From Planctomycetota bacterium (GTDB lineage Bacteria; Planctomycetota; UBA8742; UBA2392): 50,650 nucleotides of DNA. The stretch is taken from assembly GCA_020425605.1 (NCBI GenBank), contig JAGQRH010000028.1, forward strand, positions 1 to 50,650. Reading direction: 5' to 3'. The notes under the pieces were generated by a model. That model had not been told where the DNA came from and searched no databases. It was given only the letters and a program-made list of their open reading frames with translations. Shown here in pieces: positions 8,481 through 16,122 of this stretch (within the stretch, counting starts at the first letter, position 1; the number at the start of each line of letters is the position of its first letter). The translations under genes were made by a program, and so were the position numbers.

Positions 8481-9068
8481 ATGGCTGAGATGTATCCGAT
8501 CTACCTGAAGCTCGCGGGGCGCGAAGTGCTGGTTGTCGGCGCAGGCCGCGTTGCATGGCGCAAGGTTGAGGCGCTGCTCAAGGCGGACGCGGCAGTGCGT
8601 GTTGTTGCGCCGGAAGTCTGCGCAGAGCTTCGCGAGCTCGCCGCCGAGGCGAAATTGGTGCTGCACGAGCGGCAATGGGAGCCGGACGACTGCACCGGCG
8701 CATTGATCGTGGTCGCCGCTACCGGCGACTCCGAGTTGAACGCGCGCATCCGAATCAGCGCACATGAGCACAATGCGCTCGTCAACGCCGTGGACGACCC
8801 GCCGAACTGTGACTTCTATGTACCCGCGGTCGCGCGCTTTGGTGAGTTGCGGCTGGCCATCAGCACGCAGGGACAGGTGCCGCTGATATCCAGTCGGGTG
8901 CGCCAGTACCTCGAGAAGGCATTGCCCCCCGAGCTGGCGGACGTCGTCAAATCAACCGCACGTGAACGCGAGCGCCTGTTGCAGTCCGTAGAAAACGACC
9001 GCGTGAGGCTGCGTCGACTGCGCGCATTCCTTGAAGCAGAACTCGAGCGTTGGGGCCTGAAGCTCTGA
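8481..9068 (+). CDS. Precorrin-2 dehydrogenase / sirohydrochlorin ferrochelatase-like (CysG N-terminal/Met8)
   Basis: This 195-residue enzyme has the NAD-binding motif VVGAGRVAWRKVEALL at its N-terminus. The NAVDDPPNCDFYVPAV segment contains the conserved Asp of the Met8/CysG family, and a dimerisation and helical region follows (LRLAISTQGQVPLISSRVRQ). It oxidises precorrin-2 to sirohydrochlorin and in some members also inserts iron. The product feeds siroheme, heme d1 or the alternative siroheme-dependent heme route. No methyltransferase (CysG C-terminal) domain is fused. Its place right behind two respiratory heme genes suggests a role in tetrapyrrole supply, but the terminator at 8433-8464 separates transcription. 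Confidence 0.9.
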   Translation: MAEMYPIYLKLAGREVLVVGAGRVAWRKVEALLKADAAVRVVAPEVCAELRELAAEAKLVLHERQWEPDDCTGALIVVAATGDSELNARIRISAHEHNALVNAVDDPPNCDFYVPAVARFGELRLAISTQGQVPLISSRVRQYLEKALPPELADVVKSTARERERLLQSVENDRVRLRRLRAFLEAELERWGLKL

Positions 9069-9080
9069 AGCTGGGTGCGA

Positions 9081-9413
9081 TCAGATCCCGCGGAAGGCTT
9101 CGATTTCGTAGAAGCTGAAGCGGATGACGCGCCCGCCTGCCTCTGGCTCCCAGGCTTCGGGCAGCAGGGGCAGCTTTTCATCGGTCTGGCGCGCGTTGAT
9201 CCAGAGCCGGTGCATTTCTTCAAACAGCAGGTCGTCCTGTGCGTCTACGAACTCCGCATGGCGCTCGGCCGCGTCAGCGGCTTTCTCCGCGTTACCGGCG
9301 CGGATGTAGGCCTTCAGCAACGCATCCTGGCGTTCAATGCGGCGTTCGAGCTTGCGGAATTCGTCCTTGAAGTCGAGGCCGGCTTCAACGGTGAAGGTGC
9401 GATAGTCGGGCAC
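9081..9413 (-). CDS. Hypothetical small helical protein
   Basis: This 110-residue protein has no recognised family. It starts with a short strand-like segment (PDYRTFTVE), then a long charged helix region (about 12-65: FRKLERRIERQDALLKAYIR followed by an Ala/Glu-rich stretch) and ends with IRFSFYEIEAFRGI. No signal peptide or membrane span is visible, so it is probably cytoplasmic. GTG at 9413 is preferred because AGAGGA lies about 6 nt upstream; a TTG at 9428 is in frame but overlaps that ribosome binding site. It converges with the precorrin-2 dehydrogenase gene. Function unknown. Confidence 0.7.
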   Translation of the reverse strand: MPDYRTFTVEAGLDFKDEFRKLERRIERQDALLKAYIRAGNAEKAADAAERHAEFVDAQDDLLFEEMHRLWINARQTDEKLPLLPEAWEPEAGGRVIRFSFYEIEAFRGI

Positions 9414-9507
9414 AGGAACTCCTCTCAATCACAAGCTACTGCGTCGGCTGCGCCCCGCAAGGGCAAGCAGACGGCCCGCCATGCGGGCGGGCCGTGCTGG
9501 AAAGAAG

Positions 9508-9585
9508 TGGGCGGCCAAACGGGATTTGAACCCGCGACCTCCTGAACCACAATCAGGCGCTCTAACCAACTGAGCTATTGGCCGC
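9508..9585 (-). tRNA. tRNA-His (GTG anticodon) with encoded CCA
   Basis: On the minus strand the sequence folds as a full cloverleaf. The acceptor CGGCCAA pairs with TTGGCCG, the D arm is GCTCAGTTGGTTAGAGC, the anticodon stem is CCTGA/TCAGG with loop TTGTGGT (anticodon GTG), and the T loop is TTCAAAT. The histidine-specific extra G-1 (9585) faces C73 (9511). Bases 9510-9508 read CCA, so the 3' end is encoded rather than only added afterwards. Confidence 0.97.
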
Positions 9586-9597
9586 ACAACGCTGGGT

Positions 9598-9625
9598 AAG
9601 GTAGCCCGCGCCGCCAAACCGTCAA
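9598..9625 (-). promoter_or_regulatory. Putative sigma-70-type promoter of tRNA-His
   Basis: On the minus strand, TTGACG (9625-9620) and TACCTT (9603-9598) are separated by 16 nt, and the tRNA begins 12 nt after the -10 box. The -35 is close to consensus, the -10 is weaker. The same TACCTT box with a 16-nt spacer precedes the candidate ncRNA at 10700. Confidence 0.55.
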
Positions 9626-9692
9626 CTACCGGAAGCCCCAATGAGCAAGCGTGAATCCGCATGAACGCTCGTAGCGGGATCGGACAGTGTTG

Positions 9693-10469
9693 CTAGTCCC
9701 TTTGTTTCCGCGCGCGATTGTTGCAGTCGCAGTTGCACGCAGGCAGATTGAAGGCCCGTTTGGCCGCCGCGGCCCACTGGCCGATTTGCCTGCCACGCCC
9801 GATGGATTGCGGGTTTGGGTTGGGGTGGCCCGTGCCTCTGCTGTAGAGAGTGCCGACCAACTCAATAGCGCTCAGGCTGCCAGGTTTGCAAGGATCCCAG
9901 CCTGCGGCCTTGTAGCCGGCCAGTATCAGGCACATCCAGTCCGCGGCGAGATAAGCGGCGGTTTGGAAGTCATCCTGCATTTCATCCTGAAGCTGGTCGA
10001 AATTCATTGCAGTGATCCAGGCTCTATATCCTGGGGTTGTGCTGATGACTGTCGCGGCTGTCTTGCCCTTCATCTGGAAGGGCCCAGTCGATGTGTCGAG
10101 GTGAAGAGCGTCTCCGAGGTCATCTTGAAAGTTCTCGTCGCCGGCCATGCGGGATCGCTCGTCCCACCAGACCGCAATGAGCCATTCAGGACAAATGCAA
10201 CAGTTGGCCAGTCCGGCGGCCTCTCTGATTTGGGGTAATCGAGACTGAATCTGCGCTATCTTCCAGTTCCAGGCGTTCTGCCAGAATCGGACCATTTCCC
10301 GAAGTGGTGGTCGCTGTTGGACTCGAGGGTCATGCCAGTACTGATCCAGTTTCTGCCATCCCCCTTCAAGGTCGTTCCATGGCTCCTTGTCCAAGTCGAT
10401 TGCGTCACTGTCACCCGCCTGGCTTTGTCCCGGGTAGGAATAGGCGTCGTGGTAGTCCTGGGTGGGCAT
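9693..10469 (-). CDS. Hypothetical protein, possibly lysozyme-like
   Basis: This 258-residue protein has no signal peptide or membrane span visible. Two segments recall the lysozyme/transglycosylase fold. One is PEWLIAVWWDERSRM (about residues 100-114), where a Glu after a hydrophobic helix resembles the catalytic ALI..ES pattern. The other is STGPFQMKGKTA, resembling the GxxGxMQ segment that follows it. The C-terminus has clustered cysteines (CNCDCNN). GGGAGA lies before ATG 10469. Base composition is visibly less GC rich than neighbouring genes and codon use is less biased, which may mean recent acquisition. It could equally be an unrelated orphan; the enzymatic reading is a weak inference. 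Confidence 0.55.
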   Translation of the reverse strand: MPTQDYHDAYSYPGQSQAGDSDAIDLDKEPWNDLEGGWQKLDQYWHDPRVQQRPPLREMVRFWQNAWNWKIAQIQSRLPQIREAAGLANCCICPEWLIAVWWDERSRMAGDENFQDDLGDALHLDTSTGPFQMKGKTAATVISTTPGYRAWITAMNFDQLQDEMQDDFQTAAYLAADWMCLILAGYKAAGWDPCKPGSLSAIELVGTLYSRGTGHPNPNPQSIGRGRQIGQWAAAAKRAFNLPACNCDCNNRARKQRD

Positions 10470-10665
10470 GTCGGTCTCCCATCGTTTGCGAGTCGCAGTT
10501 TTCTGGCGTCTGATGAGGAGGTCAACGAAAAGGACGATCTCCCTCGCGATTCATTTCCAGGATGATCCCTTTGCGTCACATCAAGCCCGGAAGAGCCGTG
10601 CAGAAGTTGGTGGGTGTGTCGGCAAACGCGATTTTGTCCCCATATCAACTATCCGCTGACACCGT
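10470..10665. other. Gene-free stretch upstream of the candidate ncRNA
   Basis: No coding region with believable codon usage or start site is seen on either strand. Composition is mixed and lower in GC than flanking genes. It ends at the putative promoter of the structured RNA. Confidence 0.5.
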
Positions 10666-10693
10666 TGGACAAGCGGTTTTGGCGGGGTACCTT
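10666..10693 (+). promoter_or_regulatory. Putative promoter of the candidate ncRNA
   Basis: TGGACA (10666-10671, five of six matches to TTGACA) and TACCTT (10688-10693) are separated by 16 nt. The -10 and spacing are the same as in front of tRNA-His. Initiation would fall near 10700. Confidence 0.45.
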
Positions 10694-10699
10694 TCTCTT

Positions 10700-11055
10700 G
10701 TGCAGCGCGGTGATGCAGCACCGGGTTGAGGATGAACGAGCTGCGATTCGCTCATCCGAAGCAGGGCCCGCCCTTCGGGGCAAGGCGAATAGAGGTCGAG
10801 AGACCTCACGGGAAAGTGGCGACGCTTTCCCCGCTCGAGGGTGAAAACCCCGGGCGCACCGGCCAGGCTTTCGCGCAGTCGAACGGCGCGCAACCGCCGG
10901 CGGGCGTCAAAACCCGCCACGTGTTCCAGGGAATAGCCGCCCTGAAACGCGTCCGAGTGAAGGGGCTGTCCTTCACGAGACCGGCCCACAGCACACTCTT
11001 CGGGGGCTCAAACCCCTGAAGGCACAAGCCTCCGCTCGCGGAGGCTTTCGTGTTT
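10700..11055 (+). ncRNA. Candidate structured non-coding RNA, about 355 nt, family not recognised
   Basis: No coding pattern is seen, but at least ten hairpins follow one another. They are 10730-10757; 10770-10781 (UUCG loop); 10792-10807 (6 bp, GAGA loop); 10810-10831 (9 bp, GCGA loop); 10839-10850 (GAAA loop); 10872-10890; 10899-10918 (6 bp); 10927-10944; 10957-10976 (7 bp); 10998-11021 (9 bp, one G-U). The terminator hairpin at 11026-11047 ends the series. Three GNRA loops and one UUCG loop on precise stems are typical of large folded RNAs. A promoter-like sequence lies just upstream. I looked for RNase P, tmRNA and SRP signatures and did not find them. Exact ends are inferred. Confidence 0.6.
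11026..11055 (+). terminator. Intrinsic terminator of the candidate ncRNA
   Basis: A perfect 9-bp stem (AAGCCTCCG/CGGAGGCTT) with a CTCG loop is followed by TCGTGTTT. Only the plus-strand side has a T-rich tail, which gives the orientation. Confidence 0.75.
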
Positions 11056-11123
11056 AACCGCCCGCGCATTTCCTCGAACTCACGTTTCAGTTAGCAGTGC
11101 CCCGGTTGCTATTATGCGACCTC

Positions 11124-11714
11124 ATGATTGACCTGATGATCTTGCTTCAGACGCAGACGCATACACGCTACGACCCGGGCTCGAACCCGTTTGTCGGCGG
11201 TGGCGGCTGCATAAACCTGATCTGCGGAATCGCGGCGGCCGTGATTATTTCGCGCAAGGGCCACAGCACAGGCCAGATTGTGGCGCACCTGCTGATCGGG
11301 ATATTCTGCTGCGGGATCGGCTCGCTGATTTCCGCCTTGCTGGCCAAAGACCTGACAAAGCCGCCGCAAGGGGTCTACCCGCCGCCGCCGCCGCAGTCTC
11401 CCTATCAACCATATGGGCAGGGCGTGCCGCCGCAGGGCCCGCCGCAAGGCTATGGCGCGCCGCAGCAAGGCTACGGTGCACCGCAGCAGGGTTACGGCGC
11501 ACCGCCGCCCAACCAGTACAACCAGCAGCCGCCGGCCGCGCAGGGCTACCCGCAGCAGGGGAACCAGCAGGGCGGACCCGTCGGCACAGAGATGAGCGTA
11601 ACCTGCCGCCAATGCGGCGGGCTGGTGACCGGAACCAAGAGCAAGCTCCAGATGCGCCGCGCCTGCCCCCATTGCGGAGCCAGCCCCTTCGACTACCAAC
11701 AAATGCCGCGGTAG
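11124..11714 (+). CDS. Membrane protein with GYGAPQQ repeats and C-terminal zinc ribbon
   Basis: The product has about 196 residues. The N-terminal third contains two hydrophobic segments (around CINLICGIAAAVII and IVAHLLIGIFCCGIGSLISALL), resembling small double-glycine membrane proteins. A Pro/Gln/Gly/Tyr-rich low-complexity region follows, including three near-perfect copies of GYGAPQQ (21-nt units, about 11450-11510). The C-terminus holds a CxxC...CxxC zinc ribbon (CRQCGG, CPHCG). ATG 11124 is preferred, since the upstream GTG at 11097 adds no conserved sequence; no clear ribosome binding site is visible for either. The function is unknown. Confidence 0.75.
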   Translation: MIDLMILLQTQTHTRYDPGSNPFVGGGGCINLICGIAAAVIISRKGHSTGQIVAHLLIGIFCCGIGSLISALLAKDLTKPPQGVYPPPPPQSPYQPYGQGVPPQGPPQGYGAPQQGYGAPQQGYGAPPPNQYNQQPPAAQGYPQQGNQQGGPVGTEMSVTCRQCGGLVTGTKSKLQMRRACPHCGASPFDYQQMPR

Positions 11715-11795
11715 CTGGATCAGTACAGTAGCCCGGTGCGTACATATCCGACGCAGCCTTGGCGAAGTTGGAAGCGCCGGGCTTATCTTGTTCAG

Positions 11796-12929
11796 CTACG
11801 GGATGACGAACTTGGCTGTGTCTAAATCCCACTTGATGCCGAGGTCGTCGTAGTGCTTCCGCAACGCAGTGAACTGCGCGTCGGCGGCGATCCACTCGCA
11901 TGTGCGCCACTGGCTTCCACCCCAGCCTGGATCGAGGGGGTCCTGGTCAAGGCAGCGAAGCGCCTGCAACCGATAGCTCATGATGATTCGGCCTGACATC
12001 CAACCGTATGCATCGTCAGGATGATCCTTCTTGCCCGCTTCGCGATGCCGCTCTTCGACCAAGACAGCGGCGGCAAGGGGGCTGCCTGCGGGAGCCATTT
12101 CGGCTTCGCGCCAACGCCCGTCCTTTTGTATTCGCTCGACGTACATTGGCAGCAACTCAGGCATGCCCAAGAGGGTGTAGCCGAGGTGGGTTACGAATGG
12201 CACGCCGTCAACTGTGCAGATTGGGCCAAAGCTGTCGCACAGGGCGCTCGACGTGCCCCCCAGTCCCGGCCCAATTCCAAGCAGATCGCCGCTGAACAGT
12301 GTTGTTAGGAGAGGGAACGCCCGGTATTCGAACTCCTCGTCTGCACCGGAACTGGCACCCTCATACTTGATGGTTCCCAACTTCAGGTACTCGTCCAGCA
12401 GCTTCAGCGCTCGCTTCTTGCCCAAGCGCCAGAGGGCGTTCGTAGCGCGAATCAACGCTGCCGGGTTCCATGAATAAGGCTCATGGAATGAGGGAGAGGC
12501 ATCGACCAGTTTCAGCACGGCACGGTCGGCTTCCGACATGTCCTTGGCCAACTCGTCGATCGTCGGCAGCTGCATGATAGTGGCCGTGACGACATGTCGG
12601 AGTTCGTCGCTCTCCAGTTTGATGCGTGTGCTCTTGCTCACTCCAATGAAGTGTCCGCCGAACCCCCAAGACATAAACTCGCGTGGCCCGACGGCCGCCT
12701 CGACCGCAGAGGTTATGTCCTCTGGGGCGTCAAACGACACTCGTTCGAGCCAAGCGAGCAGGCCGCGATAGCCATCGTCGGTCTGGCCTTCGCGCACTTT
12801 GACTTCGACTCGCCAGAAAGGCGCCGGCTCTCCCGCCCCTGCACGTTTTTCTACGGCTGGACTGGTCGCGCACGCGGCAGTCACCCCGCACAGGACCACG
12901 CCGGTCATGATTGACTGAAAGACATGCAT
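11796..12929 (-). CDS. Hypothetical lipoprotein
   Basis: This 377-residue predicted lipoprotein starts at ATG 12929, which has GGAGG 7 nt upstream. The signal segment (MHVFQSIMTGVVLCGVTAAC) ends in a lipobox cysteine, followed by a short linker. The rest is a mixed alpha/beta soluble domain without motifs I recognise. The segment ALIRATNALWRLGKKRALKL looks like helical repeat structure, so a HEAT- or TPR-like fold is possible. It lies 94 nt downstream of the metallopeptidase/vWA gene on the same strand and might be co-transcribed with it. Confidence 0.75.
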   Translation of the reverse strand: MHVFQSIMTGVVLCGVTAACATSPAVEKRAGAGEPAPFWRVEVKVREGQTDDGYRGLLAWLERVSFDAPEDITSAVEAAVGPREFMSWGFGGHFIGVSKSTRIKLESDELRHVVTATIMQLPTIDELAKDMSEADRAVLKLVDASPSFHEPYSWNPAALIRATNALWRLGKKRALKLLDEYLKLGTIKYEGASSGADEEFEYRAFPLLTTLFSGDLLGIGPGLGGTSSALCDSFGPICTVDGVPFVTHLGYTLLGMPELLPMYVERIQKDGRWREAEMAPAGSPLAAAVLVEERHREAGKKDHPDDAYGWMSGRIIMSYRLQALRCLDQDPLDPGWGGSQWRTCEWIAADAQFTALRKHYDDLGIKWDLDTAKFVIP

Positions 12930-13023
12930 TTTGCGGCCTCCGGTAACGCCAATGCCTAGGCTATGCGGCTCAGGGGACACAAGAAATTCAAAACAGGGGG
13001 CAATGAGCCGCTTGCGCTGACGC

Positions 13024-15453
13024 CTACGGCTTCAGGAAGTGGGTGGTCCACTCGTCTAGTTTGGCTTGGGGGAGCTTTTGGGGGATGTAGTCGAGGCCCT
13101 GGCCTTCGGCTCCGGGCAGTGAGAAGAGCTGCAGGATGCTGGGCTGTGTGTCGTAGCCTAGCCCGGCGTTGTCCCACTGGATTTTTAAATCAATCGCGAG
13201 CTTTTCCTGGTCGAGCATGTACTGGGTGTCGTCGCGCCCGCTTTCCAGATGCCCGTAGAAGCCCATGCTGTTTGGCCCGTCCGTGAAGAACAGGCAGGCG
13301 ATGCGCCCGGCGCTGATGTCGTTGGCGGATTGCAACACGCCCTGAAGCGCGCCCCACCAGTCCGTGTCCGCGCCGTTGCTGCCCTCTGGCGCTTTGTGCG
13401 GCGCGGTCTTGGCGAACAGTCGCGCGATCGGGCTTGAGCTGCTGTTGAAGCCCTTTGTGCCGAAGGCGTTTTTCTCCTTCTCGACCTTCACGTCGAGGTT
13501 GTAGTCCACCACCACCACGTTCGCCTGGTCCTGTCGCGTGCCCCAGTACCACACCACGCTCTCGGCCGTGTGGCGCGCGACCTCGCGCTTGCTGAGCGTC
13601 GCCAGCTTCTCGCCGCTCAACTCGAACTGCTTGTAGCTCTTCTTGATGTCGCCCTGCAGCTCGTCGCCGACCTTCACGCCGGCCGTCTCGGTGAACTCGT
13701 CCACGCGCCCGGTCAGCACCGCGTCGACCATTGCCAGCAGCACGGACGTGGGCACTTCCTCAACGCTGCTGCCGTCGGCCGACTTGCGCGTGAACTGCAG
13801 GCTGCCCGCGTAGCGCAGGCTGAACAGCCAGCGCGAGAGTGCCTCGAAATCAAAGTTCGGCGTGTCGATCACCTGCGACATGGTTTCGCTGCTGTCGATC
13901 GCGACGATCACCACGTCATAGTCGCCCTTCAGGTAGCCGGCTCTTGACGTGTCAAAGCCACGTGCCTGCAATTTGCCAAGCACCTCGAACCAGCCGTCGC
14001 TGACACCGCCCTCCTTGGCCGCAGGTGTAACCCCGCCATCGAGCGTCGCAGGTACGCGGCCGAACGCCTCTTCGGGCGCGTCGTGGCTGAATCGCGGTGG
14101 CGTGTCGACCTGCGGAAAGCCGTTGATTCTCGAGAGAAAGCGGCGCAGCAGCTCATTCATGTCCAGGCCGCCGAAGGTACGGGCGAACGCGTTCTCGTGG
14201 CCGACGCCGTCGACCATCAGGTTCCAGAATTCGAAGTAGATGGTGCGCAGGTCCTCGTTGGCGCGCACGAAGTCGACGAAGCAGTAGGCGATCAGGTAGT
14301 TCAGCTCAGGATTCTGGTAGAACGTCTCGAGGTCCTGTGCCAGGAACTCGTTCAAATCGAGTTTCAAACCCTGCCCGATCAGCGTACGCAGGTACCCATA
14401 CGCCGCCGAAGCGAACGTGGGCAGCGTGCGCAATTGCGCTTCCGGCGGCGCCTTGTCGAGCCACTCGGCGCTGCCCTCGGCGAACCAGGGCACCAGCAGG
14501 CTCTGCGGTGCCTTGTGTGCCTGCACCGCGTGGAACATCTCGTGGCGGATGACCTCGGCCGTGCTGGTGTTGTCGAGCACGGGCAGGCAGATCACGTCCC
14601 ACTTGGTGCTGTAGTAGCCGGCGGACCACTGCGGGACGTTGAGGTCCAGCCGTTTGCTTGAGAACTTGAGGTATTCGTCGAGGCTCTTGAACAGCACGAC
14701 ATCAAGCGGAAGCCCGGTTTCGCCGAAATCAGCCTTGCCGTATTCGCCCTCGATCGCGGCCAGCCAGCCGGCAAGGACTTCCGTGTCCACTTTCTCTTGT
14801 GCGCGGCGGGTCAGGGGCACGCCGACCGCCGGGGGGACGGGCTCAGGCCCGGGCAACTCGGCGCCGCCGCGGAGCCAGATGGCCGTGCGGGCGGTGGCCT
14901 CGACGAGGTAGCTGGAACTGGCGACGTCCGGGCGCTCAAAGCTGCGAGTGGCGTCGGACTCGAAGTGCACGCGGTCCGCGGCCTCGGCGTGGCCGTTGTA
15001 GGCCAGAATCGCGTATGGGGCGAAGCGTGAATTGAGCTGGTCGAGGGTGCTGGCGGTTTCCCAGAGTTCGTCCTCAGGCAGATCCGGTCGGTCGCGCAGG
15101 GCGAGCACACTGTCGGCCTCGAGCGTCAGCGCTCGAAAGCGGGTCAGGGCCGGAAGCTCAATGGGGCCGCGCTCAATGACCGGCTTGTCGGGCTCTGGTT
15201 CCGGTTCGGGATCGGCGGGCCTGTCTGGTTCTAACTCCAGTGGTGGAGGGGCGTTACGCTGGACGACCGTGTCGTTGAAGGCGGGCCCGACGTGCGGCCG
15301 GTTGCCTGATGGCTGGATGAGCCAGTCTGTGAACAGCCAGACGCCGGCCAGGATCAGCAATCCGAGCAGGATGCCGACCACCGCGTACTTCCGGTTGCTG
15401 CCCGAATCGGCCAAATTGCCTTCCGAAAATTCCGCTACCCCTTCAGGGTACAT
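13024..15453 (-). CDS. Membrane-anchored gluzincin-like metallopeptidase fused to a vWA-like domain
   Basis: This 809-residue protein has a single membrane anchor at about 24-44 and an acidic, proline-rich linker (about 70-100). The central domain contains RHEMFH (H304, E305, H308) followed by WFAEGSAEW, where E326 or E330 could be the third zinc ligand, a layout typical of gluzincin peptidases. The C-terminal part begins with DVVIVAIDSSETMS (D520, S522, T524 in a DxSxT MIDAS-like pattern). It later has LFFTDGPNS, as in von Willebrand factor A domains. The catalytic region should be extracytoplasmic. Whether it cleaves protein is inferred from motifs only. It is divergent from the anti-sigma-like gene at 15511. 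Confidence 0.75.
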   Translation of the reverse strand: MYPEGVAEFSEGNLADSGSNRKYAVVGILLGLLILAGVWLFTDWLIQPSGNRPHVGPAFNDTVVQRNAPPPLELEPDRPADPEPEPEPDKPVIERGPIELPALTRFRALTLEADSVLALRDRPDLPEDELWETASTLDQLNSRFAPYAILAYNGHAEAADRVHFESDATRSFERPDVASSSYLVEATARTAIWLRGGAELPGPEPVPPAVGVPLTRRAQEKVDTEVLAGWLAAIEGEYGKADFGETGLPLDVVLFKSLDEYLKFSSKRLDLNVPQWSAGYYSTKWDVICLPVLDNTSTAEVIRHEMFHAVQAHKAPQSLLVPWFAEGSAEWLDKAPPEAQLRTLPTFASAAYGYLRTLIGQGLKLDLNEFLAQDLETFYQNPELNYLIAYCFVDFVRANEDLRTIYFEFWNLMVDGVGHENAFARTFGGLDMNELLRRFLSRINGFPQVDTPPRFSHDAPEEAFGRVPATLDGGVTPAAKEGGVSDGWFEVLGKLQARGFDTSRAGYLKGDYDVVIVAIDSSETMSQVIDTPNFDFEALSRWLFSLRYAGSLQFTRKSADGSSVEEVPTSVLLAMVDAVLTGRVDEFTETAGVKVGDELQGDIKKSYKQFELSGEKLATLSKREVARHTAESVVWYWGTRQDQANVVVVDYNLDVKVEKEKNAFGTKGFNSSSSPIARLFAKTAPHKAPEGSNGADTDWWGALQGVLQSANDISAGRIACLFFTDGPNSMGFYGHLESGRDDTQYMLDQEKLAIDLKIQWDNAGLGYDTQPSILQLFSLPGAEGQGLDYIPQKLPQAKLDEWTTHFLKP

Positions 15454-15510
15454 GGGTTTAACAGTTGCATGCCGTGGTTAGTCGGCAAAAAGCGGCTGCA
15501 AGGCAAACAC

Positions 15511-16122
15511 ATGAGTGCATACGAACAATATCGCGAAGACCTGCCGGAGCTGATCCGCGGACGGCTGGAGCCGGACCGTGCGGCCGAGATTCTGGCGGCG
15601 GCACAGCAAGACGAAACCCTGCGGAACGCGCTCGAGCAGGAACGCACGCTTGAGCGCTGGCTCGAGTACTACGAAGTGCCGGAGCTGAGTGAGGGCTTTC
15701 AGGGCCGCTTCTGGCGCAAATTCGGCGAGGAGCGTGTGGTGGAGGGCCGCCGCGCCTTGTGGCTGATGCGTATGGTCGGCCCGCTTGCCGCGGCAATCCT
15801 GATCGCGATCGGCGTGATCGTATTTGTGAACAACGGCGATAGCCCCGCCCCGATCAACGGCACTGCCAGCACCGAAGACGCCGGTGAACAGCCGGCCGAG
15901 CTTGAAGTGACCTGGGCCGAGGATGAGTACAGCTATGTGATCGGCGACACGGTGCCGGATGCGAACCAGCCGAAGCGGGAAAAGCTCAGCGCAGAAGACC
16001 TCGAGCTTATGAAGAAGCTGGATGCATCGGCGTTCCTGCCGCTGGATGACCTTGAACGCCCGGAAGACATGCAGGTGATCGACGACCTCGACCTGCTGAC
16101 CGAACTGGCGGAGGAAGAGTGA
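15511..16122 (+). CDS. Single-span membrane protein, anti-sigma-factor-like
   Basis: The product has 203 residues from ATG 15511, preceded by AAGGC at a suitable distance; an ATG at 15469 is also in frame. The N-terminal half is helical and charged (AYEQYREDLPELIRGRL, later ERWLEYYEVPELSEGF). It resembles the cytoplasmic part of transmembrane anti-sigma factors but has no HxxxCxxC zinc motif. One membrane span lies around residues 86-106. The outer part is acidic and ends in TELAEEE. Its stop overlaps the next start by one base (TGATG), so translation is probably coupled. No sigma gene is adjacent, so the role is inferred from layout only. Confidence 0.65.
   Translation: MSAYEQYREDLPELIRGRLEPDRAAEILAAAQQDETLRNALEQERTLERWLEYYEVPELSEGFQGRFWRKFGEERVVEGRRALWLMRMVGPLAAAILIAIGVIVFVNNGDSPAPINGTASTEDAGEQPAELEVTWAEDEYSYVIGDTVPDANQPKREKLSAEDLELMKKLDASAFLPLDDLERPEDMQVIDDLDLLTELAEEE

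Noticed and set aside
10256..10648. Minus-strand frame overlapping the start of the lysozyme-like gene
   Set aside because: It is out of frame with the better-supported gene and lacks a convincing start.
9508..10700. Genomic island inserted at tRNA-His
   Set aside because: No integrase, transposase or duplicated tRNA end was seen; only composition hints at transfer.
10700..11055. RNase P RNA, tmRNA or SRP RNA identity for the structured region
   Set aside because: None of the conserved cores I know for these RNAs was found on either strand, and there is no tRNA-like 3' end or tag frame.
11450..11510. Tandem 21-nt units as a CRISPR or minisatellite
   Set aside because: They encode GYGAPQQ repeats in frame within a protein and have no spacers.
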